From Homalodisca vitripennis (taxonomy: Eukaryota; Arthropoda; Insecta; Hemiptera; Cicadellidae), in the NCBI RefSeq assembly GCF_021130785.1, contig NC_060211.1, positions 126,739,001 to 126,803,000 of the forward strand: 64,000 nucleotides of DNA, given 5' to 3'. The translations under genes and the position numbers were made by a program. How positions within the stretch are numbered: the stretch's first letter is position 1; each line of letters opens with the position of its first letter. Below the pieces are notes generated by a model. That model made no database searches. It worked only from the letters and a program-made list of their open reading frames with translations, and was not told the DNA's origin. Positions 1 to 12,737 of this stretch are shown here, one piece after another.

Positions 1-292
1 GATCATTACTCAGTTAACGGCGCACATGTTTAAGGTGATAAAAAACTAAATAGGTTTGTTCCCAACGTTACCCAATACGAGTGAGAGATACGTATATAAA
101 CACTCTACTAGAACCCTTGCTATTTTATGCATAAAATTGTAATCTTCCGTGACGTATTCGTCTTCCATCTTGGTTTCGTGCATAAACTTATTCATTTAAA
201 TACTAGTATGACAATTTATGATAACATTTTTAACTACTTATATTGTATAAAGTAAAGTTAACGTTGTATAAATCTGAGAAACTTTTCTTTAG

Positions 293-693
293 AAAACGCC
301 TGGGTGATGACGAGGGAGAGGAATCCTTCAGTGTCCACGCTGCAGATGGCCTACGCTGTCCTGGACAAATACAAGATCGGCAGAACCTTCTTCGTGAAGA
401 CGGACCAGACTGACTGCCAGATCGCCGAGCCTGCGGACAACGTTGTGGATGAAGAGTCGGAGAAGTCGGCGGAGGGTGTCCCCGTCGTCGAGGAAGCTCA
501 GCCCGAAGTAGAAGTGCCCGCCAAGCCTGTGGAGGCGGTGAAGCCCGTAGAACCCGTGAAAGTGGAGGATGGAGTCAGGAAGGAGGGAGTGGTGCCCGAG
601 GCGGAGAAGCCCGTGGAGGTAGCCCCAGCCCAGCCCGTGAACGAAGTAGACCCCGCAAAGCCCTTGAAGACTGTTCCTGCCAAGAGTCCGTGA
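293..693 (+). CDS. Lipocalin gene A, last exon only (ApoD/Lazarillo-like)
   Basis: This is the 3' terminal exon of a lipocalin whose earlier exons lie left of the window. The acceptor is TTTCTTTAG ending at 292. The exon is entered in phase 1, so that the readable protein begins N-A-W-V-M-T-R-E-R-N-P. The block continues to K-T-D-Q-T-D-C at about residue 43, the usual end of insect ApoD-like lipocalins, with the C-terminal disulfide cysteine. It aligns position for position with the last exon of gene B (N-A-W-I-L-T-R-A-R-N-P). Odd: after that cysteine the frame stays open for a further 88 or so residues rich in Pro, Glu, Val, Lys and Ala (repeated K-P-V-E motifs) before TGA. Lipocalins usually stop within a few residues here. 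Role inferred from the family: a secreted carrier of a small hydrophobic ligand. Confidence 0.85.
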
Positions 694-3417
694 TCGACCC
701 TCTATGACGGCAAATAGTCTCTCTCCGGGCATCCCCCCCTCTCACCCACCTGGCGGTCCTCAGGAGACAGTCGTATTTGCAATGGCAGGATTTTAACTTA
801 TTGTGCATATTATTTATTGTTAGTTGTTTTGTAATGTAAATTAGATTTTAAGTTTTAAAATGTGTTGCTTTCATTTCCCAACACTTCCCAACGTCATCTG
901 TTTCATTGATGATAGTTACATAATGATCATTCATATCATGCCCTTTAGTTAGCTGAACTGCACATATTTAATACGACTCGTCTATCAGTTTGTTGATAAT
1001 ATTGTTCTAGGAATTTCTGTATAATCAACAAACTTTTGTCAAATCACATTTGAAACGCATGGGCATTGTTACTCCAAATTTAAAAGATGTGAATTTTCGT
1101 ACCATATTGTACTACATATTTTGAGACAGCCTGTTACGTATATTTTAAATTAAAATCACAATTTATCATGGCCTTTTATTTAAATCAAGTTATAAAGAGC
1201 TTAATATCGAGGGTTGAATACGGTAAGGGAACACAGATAGAACGTATGTCCAAGTTGAACACGTTAACGACTATATAAATAGAAGCGATGAAGTAGTCTG
1301 TGAAAACAATCTGTTAATACAATAATAAATAATTTATTTTCCCAAAATAATAAACTGAATATTACAAACAAATATTATTGCCAGTGCATAAAATTAATAA
1401 TACCATGACATAACTTACTTACAATAGCAACAAATAACAAATACAAAAACATGTATTCTACTTATTTTATTTCCAATCAGTACGTGTGCATTAGAGTAAT
1501 AAAATATAAAAAGTAGGTTACAATTCTTTTAGGTTTTTCTTTCTTTGTTTAATACTAATAATTATACCAATACATTTTACACAATAAGGGAAATGTAGGT
1601 ATCCCATAAGGCTGTTGTCCCAAACGGGGTGTTGTTGGGTTTCAACGATATTACTTAGTCGTTCAGTTTTATTGAAATACGACTCGTATATAGTTGTATG
1701 AGTCATTTAACCTTTTCCAATCAACGCCAAGCAATATATAACACAATTATAAAATTGGAAAACTAGACTGTTAAACCTATCTAAAATATAAAAACATCTA
1801 ACCTAAATTGGAAGCTGTTACAGTTTTCTTTATTTTTGGAGATATTTTATTCCTATGGTCTTATCAATTTTCTCCGTATAGTAAATATTTTTTAAATCGT
1901 AGCCTAAATACTTAATCTCAAAAAAATTGCAAAAATTTTAAAAATATATGTCAAAATAAACGGCTGTTTAGGATTGTGCATGAATAAGAACCGTTCTGAG
2001 AGGAGGACACTGATTCGTACTCTTTATTGGGTTTTTGTATTGTTTACATATAAACTCATCCATGTAACCTATAATTTGTATAAAAACAGACATTTTTGTT
2101 AAATAGAGATTACTATAACAAATAATCTCCATTCGCGTCATATTTCAGGTCTTATTACAAATCGGAGTATTTAAAAACTGTGACGCCTATTTTCTTAAGA
2201 GATAGTAATTCCTATCTGCTTGACACATTACAGAAATTAGGGAAAGAGGTACGAAATGTTTGTTCGAAGTTTGAAAATGTAAAATGGTAGTGTACCGTAG
2301 TTATAAACATTCTGCTGAATCGCTCTTTGTTAACTAGACGTGGTACGTGGACATTATTTTGTTGGTTTGACCTCTCCAGCTGTTAGAGATGTCAACGGAG
2401 ATAGGTTCCCGAGCCGGTTGGTTTGAAGAGGGAGGAGTAGTCTTCAAGTCGAGTGCAGAGCGTCTACACGTGCAGTTCAGAAGCCATAGTACTTCCTCTA
2501 TTCCTATACATTTGGGATATAGAGTTAATTTTTACCCGGTGTGTTTTAAGTCAAGTTTTGAATTTCTTTTTTTCCTTTAGTGCGTAATAGTTTTTTAGCC
2601 TCCATAGTCTTCAAAGTAGTAAGTCCCGTACCAGCGTTTAGTTTAACATCTTTTGTTTTATACTGTTGTGTTAAATTTTCTAAATTTTGCCATATAACAG
2701 AGTCTGATAATTAATTCAACTTTTGAAGTATTGTAAATTAGACTTTGATCCTAAAGTTTACATCAAGCATTGTGTAATTTTGATTTTGAATATTTTGAGA
2801 AAAGAACCTTTTATTTTATTTTGTTAATTTAAACCTTTTTGGTGAAGTATACCTTTTTAGTTTCATTTTTAATTTTGATCAGACTCTAAATTAGATTTGA
2901 CCGATTGAGAGAAATTTTGAAGAAAAGCAAATCAAGATTTTGTAAAACTTTGTTAAATTTTGAGTGAAATTTAAATTTCGGAATAAATTAAGTATTTCCG
3001 AAAAGTTGTTCTGATTTATAGAAAATTAGCTCCAGACTTTATAAATAATATGTATTATAATAACGGTACAGTAGTGTATACCCATATTCTTGTTTAATAG
3101 CAACTGTATATGGATAATAACTTTTGTATAGCATATACAAAATCATATTAAAGTACAGTCCATATTCTTGTATCCAAGGTTTCTAAAACTACTTGAATTT
3201 CAAAATATCTCCAATTATGTTAAAAGATTTATCTTTTTTAACGAAAAACCAACTACCAGCTACCAGTTGTATTTATTATATTTCAGTTGTAATCCTATTC
3301 ATAATAAATTCGAAAGCTTGTGGAAATGCTTGGATATTTGGAATTTTTATACTTAATCACACAAAACCCAGTGGACAAATGTGGACGCATTTTCATATAC
3401 TTAGACAGAAGAATAAA

Positions 3418-3464
<47 letters not shown>

Positions 3465-6400
3465 CGAAATAGGCTTACAATACATAAATATTTTTTAAAG
3501 CAATTTAAAGTAAAATCATTTATTTTTTAGATAGGCAATATTATATCAGCTGACCGAGTCACAGAACGCAACGTGCCATGCAGTGTCCCAGTATATTGTA
3601 CTTTTATTTTACCTGTAAATTTTGTTCCAGAGGCCACATAGGCAAAACAAACACTCTTTTAAGAGATAAATGACTAATCATCGACTAAATATTTTCAACA
3701 AAATTCTGAGAGACTAATATTTGCACAGCAAAGTTCAACAAAACCAAAATTATAGCGAAACATTGCTTCAACGTAAAAGGTGTTTATTATTTAGAACTAA
3801 ACCCCAAACCTATCTTAAATCTAATAAAATTAATAATGTTGAAATCGCAAATTCACTAATTCTAAAACCAAGGTAAACTGACTGTGTAAGTATAAGATTT
3901 ACCTCTATGCCTCTTTTTTATATTTTAGTTTAGTACAAAACAAATTTATATTCTATATAACAACTGATGCCATATTTGTTATTTATAACATTTGTTCGTT
4001 TATTATTATTATTGGTCAACTAATTTGTTGAGATTAAGTTATATTTTTGTTGTTATTTCACTATAACTTATTGAACGACTAAGTAAACACTATGGTTTTA
4101 AAGAACCAATTTTTTTTAATAAAGTGGAAAATTTTGTTTTTTTTCATTTTTCAGGATCCTTTTCCTCTATATAATTCTTTTTGAAACATTATAATTACAT
4201 TTTTTAATTGTTATCTTACTGAAAACCACTTCGTTCATCTTGGTTTGTTAATAATGTTTTAAGAAACAAATCAATATAAAACTTAGTATACTATAACTCA
4301 TGTGATGATTTTTTAATAACAGTTTTATTCCAGGAATAAATTATCGATCACTTCTATCAATAATATTTATTTGAAATAACAAGTGATTGATTTATAGAAT
4401 TAGAGGTGTCAGAACTAAAGCTTCCAGAGTCTAGAGGTGTGGAATACTTACCAGAAAATAGAAGATCCAGGACCATCCTACAGAGAATTTTAAAACTATG
4501 AGGTGTTTTTTTGCAATCCATTGCTGAAGGGAGAGGTTTTCACTGAACCTAAACGCACTTTTTTTTCGGTGCATCCCATCTCAAATCGAGCCTTCTTTAT
4601 TGTTCCGTTATAATTGATGAAACTACACAGTCAGTGCGAACCTACACCATTAATACGTGAAATTTTGTTTTAAATTATGAACTATTCCATCGCGCAAAAA
4701 ATAATTCCAGTTGAGTCGACCCTGTAGAAACTTCAAAAACTTTTAGAATCTTATAACTCTTCGCGGATTTATGGGATGTGCCTGATTAAAAAAACCATTA
4801 ATATATTTTCAAAAATGTTTTATATATTTTTTTTCGATATTTCTATTGATTATTTTTTATTTGAAACTTTTTATTTCATCTTGAAGTATTCAAAATTATA
4901 CACTTTACTCCAAAGTGTAAGAACTCATATTATTCATGTCTTTAATATGAAACACCTCCCATTATTATACGAACAAAAATAGAGTGTAAACGTGGTTTAA
5001 CTTGAAGATTGTTCTTATGAGGTCTAACTTAAGGTCGTGTCACTCGTCGATGTATTTAGTTTTATACCCATCAATTGTTTCACTACAGCCAGCACTAAGT
5101 TGCTATTTTGGTGAAATCAGTTCAAATTCTTGAATAACTCAAAGGCGTATTTACCTGTTGTTCCAAACTCAAAAATCTGTATTAAAATTTTAAAATAAAA
5201 GTGAATATAAATACAGAACATTTGAAATCTTCTTAAATATCTCGTTGGATTTACTGATATAAATAGAAGTATATTTCAGTTCCACATACATATATTAGAC
5301 ACAGGATAGATGAAGAAATTTGTGAACATTGTTTACTAATATCTTTCATAGTTCTTTGGATATTACAAACAAACTCAAACAAAGGCCGTGGAACCATATG
5401 TAATGCTCTATTAGCTGAGAGCTAATTTGAATTGTATTTGTTTGCACAATAGCACTGAGATGTTTCTGAAATACATAGATCTAGTTGTTCTTGAAGTGTG
5501 TATAGAAATCTCTTCTATTAAGAAATCAAATGTCAGCCGCACTATGCTTGAGAGTATAAGAAATGTTAAAAATATCAAACGATAATTTTTTTCCCCAGAT
5601 CATATTGTTTCTTAACTTGACACACCTAAAATCGATCGTCAGCTATATAAATAATAGTTATATCACTGTCACACAACTTGATGAAAGGGTTGAAAATTGT
5701 CACTGTTCACCAAACAGTCTGCTTGTTTACGTTTGGTGTCTGACGGTTGGCTGTAAGTGTGACAAGCAGTAAAAGTATGATCTGAGAAACATTTTCGTTG
5801 TTTTTTAAACCAATTCAATACATACCCATTTACACCTCCAGGAAAACTAAAGCTTCTGAAGATCGATTTCTGTCTTAAAGGAAATTCATCGATTCCAACT
5901 AAAGTCAGATTGTGGGCTTATACAGTGCAAACTCTCATCTCATGGACCTCATAGGTTTTAACAATATAGACTATTAAAATTTCAGCAAATACTAAAACGA
6001 ACAACACTGAATTATGCAAAAATATTCATGTTCACTATTAATTATGATAACTAGTTGAAATGATTACTTGGCAGTATACCTGCATAGTGAGTGAGTCACA
6101 TGACTGAGCATGAAAATGTATTTAAATGGATACATGCTAAGTAAAGGGTTAATCATCGTTGTTCACTGAGAAATGACTGTATTCAGCTCAGCTTGACTAG
6201 CAACTATTAAGATCATAGAAACTACTCAGTGAAACGCTTTATAATTTGCATACCATTATTAATATACGTAATCTCGAAGTTACTCAATAAGAAATGTTTG
6301 GGAGCGATCTCACGATTCAACCACCATAGGAAAATTTATGGATTCTTTTTAAATCTGCAATTACTGAAATCTCAGAAATCGCTGAACTAAATACCGTGAA

Positions 6401-7339
6401 ATTTCGCAAAGAATTCATGTTGTTACTATAAAACAGGTTTGGCAATTTCAGGTCTCTGACCCACTGGCCTTCAAAGTTCGATTATCCAGAAGTGGTTCCG
6501 GACATAACGGTATCATCCAATGGCCATCATTAACTCAGAAATTTTTGAAATATCGTAAGAAAAGGGATTTCCTACAATTCCGACATTATAACATAGAAAT
6601 CATTGTAGGTGACACGTATGTATTATCACATAGAAGTCCAAAATGAGCAATTATGTAGGTAAACAACAGATTTCTAAATAAAATTAAGATTGGAAACCCC
6701 AAATACAATGTAAATAAACGTAAATGTAAATAAATTCAGCGGAATATTTAATGACCTGATAGAACGTAACGAATATCTTAACAACCAATGCAACAAAATA
6801 ATTTCTTCTTGTATGCTAGTATCTTACTGAAAAATGTAATTTATTTAATCAATTTGTTTATTTGAAATTTTCTTCTAATTATCATTATGGCTACGTATAA
6901 TACATGTGTAAAATTTTAGGATTATTTCCACCATAAATTTTGACTCTTGTATCCCAATATTAATTCAGTTCTTCCTATGCACCCAGTTTAAAGCATCTAT
7001 CGCGTATCTATAAAGAGTTATCGCACAGTCGGTCAGATACAAACACGGCTAATGGACCTGATTGGGTCATCAATAATTGCACTCAAAGCCAGTGATTATT
7101 TCTTCTATATTACTATTTGTCAATATTGTAATTCTAGATAGCTTCATAAAATCACATTTTAAATTTAACGAACCACGTTACTATATTGTGTTGCACATAT
7201 GCAGCATACAAAAGAGCTTTTAATTTTCACTTTTTGTATATTTTTTAAAAAGTAAATGATATTTTTCATGGCTGTAAAACATACTTTTTAATAAAACTTT
7301 TTTATGTAATTTTGACTTTATTTACTCAACAATACTATA
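694..7339. other. 3' UTR of gene A and AT-rich spacer
   Basis: No gene recognised. An AATAAA at 1324-1329 may end the gene A transcript. A TA microsatellite occupies 3421-3462. A less AT-rich stretch at about 2340-2520 has a 63-codon open frame that resembles nothing I know. A TATAAA at 7009-7014 followed about 25 bases later by TCAGAT could be a promoter, but no first exon could be tied to it. Confidence 0.5.
3421..3462. repeat. (AT)n microsatellite
   Basis: About 21 uninterrupted AT dinucleotides. Overlapping open frames that read Ile-Tyr repeats are by-products of it. Confidence 0.95.
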
Positions 7340-8279
7340 CCGGGTGTCCCAAAAGTCCCACCCCTCCCGTTCTAACTTTCGAACGGAATTAAACAAAACC
7401 AATATCCGTTGGGGGGTAGTTTTATAATGACAAATGATGATTTTTCCACTACATGAGAACTTAGCCTCTCAACCCAAAATGGGGGGTTGGGGGGTCAAGT
7501 CAAAAATTTTAAATGCAAACCCCCATCAATGCCACAGACTAGAGGTCTCTATCTCAATCCAGTACGAAACAACGGCTTGTTACAGTTTTATTGAAAAGTT
7601 ACGCTAAAATACACTATTTTTCTTAACTCATCTGTTCAGACTTATTCTTTTTTCAGCTCAAAGTAAATGCTCAAAATGGCTCCCATTTACTTCTTGGCAA
7701 AAATAATTGAATTGAGTGATTTGAATTGTATTTTTTATTAATTTTGACAAGTCGTTGTTTTGTATTTGAATTAAGACTTTATTTTGGCCAAGAAGTAAAT
7801 GGGGGCCATTTTTGAGCATTTACTTTGAGCTTAAAAAAGGTTGAGGTAGGATTTCAACGGTAATTTTAATTATTTTAAGTTTAATTTAACACTACTTAGT
7901 ATTAAGAATAAGTCTGAACAGATGAGTTAAGAAAAATAGTGTTTTTTTTTTTTGCGTAACTTTTCAATAAAACTTTGACAGGCCGTTGTTTCGTACTGGA
8001 TTGAGATAGAGACCTCTAGTCTGTGGCATTGGTCTTCTTTTATAAAGACCTTTAAATTGAAGTGTCATTTGATGTGGATTTGCATTTAAAACTTTTGACT
8101 TGACCCCCTACCACCCATTTTTTGGGTTGAGGGGCTAAGGTCTCATGTAGCGCAAAAATCATCATTTGTCGTTATAATGACTACATTTATATATAACTAC
8201 CCCCCAAAGGATATTGGTTTGTTTAATTCCGTTCGAAAGTTAGAAGGGTGGGGGGGGGTGGGACTTTTGGGACACCCGG
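7340..8279. mobile_element. Foldback/MITE-type DNA element with long terminal inverted repeats
   Basis: The left end begins CCGGGTGTCCCAAAAGTCCC and the right end finishes with its reverse complement, followed on both sides by the dinucleotide TA as a target duplication (7338-7339 and 8280-8281). The inverted similarity runs far inward. A block reading ACTCATCTGTTCAGACTTAT near 7625 recurs inverted near 7905-7930, and the AAGTAAATG/GCTCAAA blocks around 7665-7695 recur inverted around 7790-7830. Much of the element could therefore fold into one long hairpin centred near 7740-7790. It has no transposase frame, so it is non-autonomous. TA duplication suggests the Tc1/mariner group as the source of mobilisation, which is an inference. 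Confidence 0.88.
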
Positions 8280-8617
8280 TATATTTATTGACTTTATATA
8301 CTTCTTATTACTCTGTAATAAGTTTAATTAACTGATTATTCAAATCAAAAACAAAAAAAAAAACGACAGAAGATAATTATTCCCTAAAACACTTTGTTAC
8401 AATTTGAATGAAGATAACGCCTAATAAATTATTGGTTCTTGTACAACTCTCTTTATTTCCTTGAATAGTAGTGATACAAATAATCGCTAAAATATTACAA
8501 TTTGACCTATTTATAATGTTTATGTGCAGCCTACATTGAAGAAGTTGGAAAAAAATACATCAAAAGGTTACGTAGGTTTTAATTTAAACTGTTTATCAAA
8601 ACTTCTGGGTAAGAAAG
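8280..8617. other. AT-rich spacer without visible gene
   Basis: Nothing recognisable between the foldback element and the minisatellite. Confidence 0.5.
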
Positions 8618-9150
8618 TATATTTCTCAAACCTATCACCAATATTACTACTGAAGAGTGATCCAGATCCGCCAGGGGACACCCACCATGATGTGTTGTGA
8701 GAATGTTTCGCTGAGTAAGGAAAGCATATTTATTAAACCCATCACCAATATTTCTACTGAAGAGTGATCCAGATCCGCCAGGTGACACCCACCATGATGT
8801 ATTGTGAGAGAATGTTCCGCTGAGTAAGGAAAGCATATTTTTCAAGCCCATCACCAATATTTCTACTGAAGAGTGATCCAGATCCACCAGGGGACACCCA
8901 CCACTAGTTGTGAGAGAAAACGTTCTGCTGAGTAAGGAAAGCATATTTATTAAACCCATCACCAATATTTCTACTGAAGAGTGATCCAGATCCGCCAGGG
9001 GACACCCACCATGATGTGTTGTGAGAGAATGTTCCGCTGAGTAAGGAAAGCATATTTATTAAACCCATCACCAATATTTCTACTGAAGAGTGATCCAGAT
9101 CCACCAGGGGACACCCACCATGATGTGTTGTGAGAGAATGTTCCGCTGAC
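8618..9150. repeat. Minisatellite, about 5 copies of a 108-bp unit
   Basis: The unit contains CTGAAGAGTGATCCAGATCC, CACCCACCATGATGTGTTGT and GCTGAGTAAGGAAAGCATAT. Copies start near 8650, 8758, 8866, 8973 and 9082, with a few substitutions and one- to two-base indels between them. The last unit runs directly into a GC-rich segment (9150-9235). Open frames on the minus strand across this array are repeat artefacts. Confidence 0.9.
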
Positions 9151-9235
9151 CTACAAACCGCCGTTACTCGCCTCAGACCGCCTGCCGCGCCACCGCGTAC
9201 CTCTGCCCTCTGAGAACTCTCTGTCTCTACTACTG
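9150..9235 (+). promoter_or_regulatory. Candidate non-coding first exon (GC-rich) with splice donor
   Basis: A sharply GC-rich run (ACCGCCGTTACTCGCC, CCTGCCGCGCCACCGCG) in AT-rich surroundings ends in TACTACTG followed by GTAAGT, a strong donor consensus. It lies about 3.5 kb upstream of lipocalin gene B on the same strand and could be its 5' UTR exon. There is no direct evidence for the junction or for a TATA box. Confidence 0.3.
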
Positions 9236-12200
9236 GTAAGTTGCTTATGTTTATCACTTGGAATGACAGCTAATAGCATTCGTATGGATCAAGATATACT
9301 AAATATTCATTATAATATTTTTCTACTTCACGTAACCAGACGCTTTTTATCTCAATAATTGCAATATACACGTCACGTTTGGGTTTATAGGGTCGAAGTC
9401 ATCTGGTATACTTTATTAAAAATTACACAATTGAAATTAACACACCTAAGCCATTGTCACTATTCATTTTGTATGGAAAATTAAATGGACTGTATACGAA
9501 AACCACTGAACAGCTAAATTGCAGTTCGTTGTTTCATACTCAACACAACATACCGTTAATTTTCGGTAGCGACCGTGTACACAACTCTAGCTACATTATA
9601 CAATAATACAATATAATATACAAGTATTTAGGCATTAACTCTTTAAATTACTTTCTTCTTATTAAAAAATTGATTTATCATTAGTTACAACTGTATTTAC
9701 GGGTGTTCTACCTACGCTCGATGCATTTCAATCATTTTAAGTAAACGGTTTTCAGGCGAAATGATCCAAACCTATTTGTAAGTTTTTATTGACCTCCCCG
9801 AGACTCGATCCCGTGAAATTGGCTGATTTCCATTTTATTAAATTTATATGTATTTATGAAATTTTCTTTAGATACCGTTAATGCCAATTTAAAATATTTG
9901 GAATTTTTATCGCCCCAAAATGATGCTTATACTTCATAAATATAAAAACTATAATTATTATCTACAGCTAGTTTTGAATATCACAAATATTTTAATATTT
10001 TTTAGTATTAACCATACTGTCACAAATTTTGTTCTTACAATTTGTAAAAATAATTTCTGGTGAGTTTTAATGTTCAGTACTCACTCAAATACAACTTTAG
10101 ATCTTTCTCTCACAAACTGTTAGAAAATGACATAGTTTAAAAGTAAACTACAAGTTTTAAAGTAATTTGAAATGGATATCACATAGGGTAAATTTACTTA
10201 AACATTTTTACTTACAATTAAAATACCTTTATTTTTTGAAGTAAGGAAATTTTAGGTATTATGTTATGTGGAATGTCATTTTGAAGTAACTTGCAGATTA
10301 ATAAATTCGTTAGTCTATTTCTAAAACATACGCAACGACTGTCTAAAACCCAACTTTTTTATGTTATGGTCCATCATTTTTAAGCTGTGTACTATGTGAC
10401 ACAGGTATACATTTGAAACTTTTCAGAAATGTCTAGAGAATATGCTGATCAGTGTCCCGTTGATCCCTGAGAAGACATCCAGACACCTGTAACACTGAAG
10501 ATCAATGGGGTTAACACAGTCTGTTGTCCAACGAGCACGGGAACTCCAGTTTTGGCACACCCTGTGTATAAAATGTAACGGAAATATTTTAAACGGCGCT
10601 CTACATATTCTAGTTTGAACTTTTCACAAGATCCGTTATACAGTATTAGGTATAAACTAACCTACATAATAACCTGACCTAATCTACATAAATACCCAAG
10701 TTGGAAATTTCCCAGAAGAGGCATTAATTCCAACATTAATGTTTGCCTTATATCACCTCACCCTAACATTAACTTATCTCTAGATTACTCTGGAATATTT
10801 CATTTTAAAGGTAGGAAAAATTAGACTGATATTTTTTGTGTCGTATATTTTTATTAATCCCCTTAAGAAGTAAAGGTTGTTTGGTGGATTTAGGTTTGGT
10901 CTTATGTCTTGTTTCTGAGTATTTTTATTCAATAGTGTGTATTAGATTTTGGCAGTGAAGAACGTTTCTTATTGGAATATACAAGTAATTATGTTATGAA
11001 ACTTTCTTGAACAATAATATAAATAACTGTAAAATTATAGTTTTGTTTATGTTATTAGTATTATTACCATTATGTTTATTATAATGGTAATATGTTGGTA
11101 TTTCTTTACTATGGGTAAATAGTTACTTATTTTTACAGATAATACAACTCTTTTGTAACCTCATTTGGTATTTATGTACACTTTTCTACAACTTTGTTAC
11201 AATTAAATCATGTGGAGTTTAAATTTCCTCTTTAATATTCCAAATAGATAGGGATCTTTATGGCCACATGGATGGCTTGCGATTAACTTTTGGTACAGGG
11301 ATTCATATAGGATACTTGATTATATAAAATCAAAATGTAGGAAAATTTTTAAAATAATTGTCTTATAAACTGATCTAAAAATATAAATTAATAAAAATCA
11401 TTAGTAACAATTTAAAAGTAATTATAAGTTGTAACCTAATCTATGAAATTGATCGCAGTGCTGTAGAAGTTTTTACTGCTAAACAAGTCGTTAGTTCCAA
11501 CGAACTTGGCCTTGATTGGAATGACGGAACTGGGCCGATGAAAGTTTTTGTCACTTTCTCTAGAGGAGATGGTAAGAATGATGGGTGTCCGCTCGCATAT
11601 CCGATGTCCCTTGTTCGTCCTGTTGTAGCCTCAGGTCACTGACACTTCCAGCAGCTAGAAGAAACAGGAACGAAGTTATCGCTCCAACCATAACTACCCC
11701 ATTTGGTTTACAAGATACGTTTTATGGTTGTGAGGAATGTCTACCCAGAATTGTTTTGAAATGCTTAGTAACACTTTAAAGAAACTACGGCTAAGTAACT
11801 ATTATTAAATAATGTTTTCAGGGCGTTCCGTAACGGATAACCAATATTTTTTTTAAAAATGGTGTAAGGGCATCACAACAAGAAAAATCAAATGCCTTGA
11901 TTATCTTCAAAAATGTTTTATCTGTTTCTTCAAAAATGTTTTATCTGTTTCTTCAAATGTTTTCGTAATTTTTATTTTTTAAACAGCTTAAACTACAGCA
12001 TCGAAGATTTTAAAACACACTGTAAATACTCTTGAGCATAAATTTAGAAATAACAACTCTTTATCGGTAACAGTTTTATAATAGTGTAAGTTTTCAATTT
12101 TAAACAGAAAATTTAATAAAACTTGAGGTTTTTATTATCACACATTAAATTGATAAATGGGTGCAACACAATTACAGAATCCATAACAGTTTGTCAAATA

Positions 12201-12737
12201 TGTATTCAAATTTACTCTGTTGAATATTTATATTTCATTTAATGGCTGTTCTGGCATCCATCTTAATTCTAGTCCCATAAGAACAATACAATATAAAATC
12301 ACAAACACTCTTACGATATTATTTTACGTACGTAACGTTATGAGAAATGTCTCATTTTAAAGATATAAAATCAATACGCATCCAAACGCTGTTTTAGATG
12401 TTTCTATATTTTAATTAGTAGTCTCTTAAAAAACGCATTTTTTACACTAAAATATATATATACTTTAAAAGAAAAATTTAAAAGCATTTGGATGCATATT
12501 ATTTGCATTTTTAAAATGATAGCCTACATCAACCAGGATTGTACGCCAAAAAACATCCGCGTAAAGTTGTGTAAGGTCTCACATTGGTCTTGTAAGGTGA
12601 AATTCAAGTTCGTTTCACAAAATCTGATTCTTGAAGTAAATTTTAAAAAGAAACTCAAACCATTTTACTCTGTAAAACTCAGAAAACTACTCAATACAGT
12701 TGCTCAACAGTTGCTATTTGTTGTTACATTGTGGTTA
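9236..12737. other. Spacer upstream of lipocalin gene B
   Basis: Mostly AT-rich with no gene I can assign. A stretch at 10435-10575 ending GGCACACCCTGTGTATA resembles the edge of a degraded DNA transposon. At 11540-11690 the minus strand has a 42-codon frame starting M-V-G-A-I-T-S-F-L-F-L-L-A-A-G, which looks like a signal peptide but has no convincing donor or partner exon. A 22-24-bp duplication (CTTCAAAAATGTTTTATCTG) sits near 11907-11955. Confidence 0.4.

Noticed and set aside
328..808. Minus-strand frames opposite the lipocalin A exon
   Set aside because: Shadows of a GC-rich coding exon whose plus frame has clear lipocalin motifs and a matching acceptor.
8579..9257. Two minus-strand open frames of 117-128 codons
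   Set aside because: They lie wholly inside the 108-bp minisatellite, and their protein is just the repeat translated. There are no unique ends or splice support.
11585..11779. Plus-strand 64-codon frame and opposite signal-peptide-like frame
   Set aside because: No donor, acceptor or partner exon. Left as a remark in the spacer entry.
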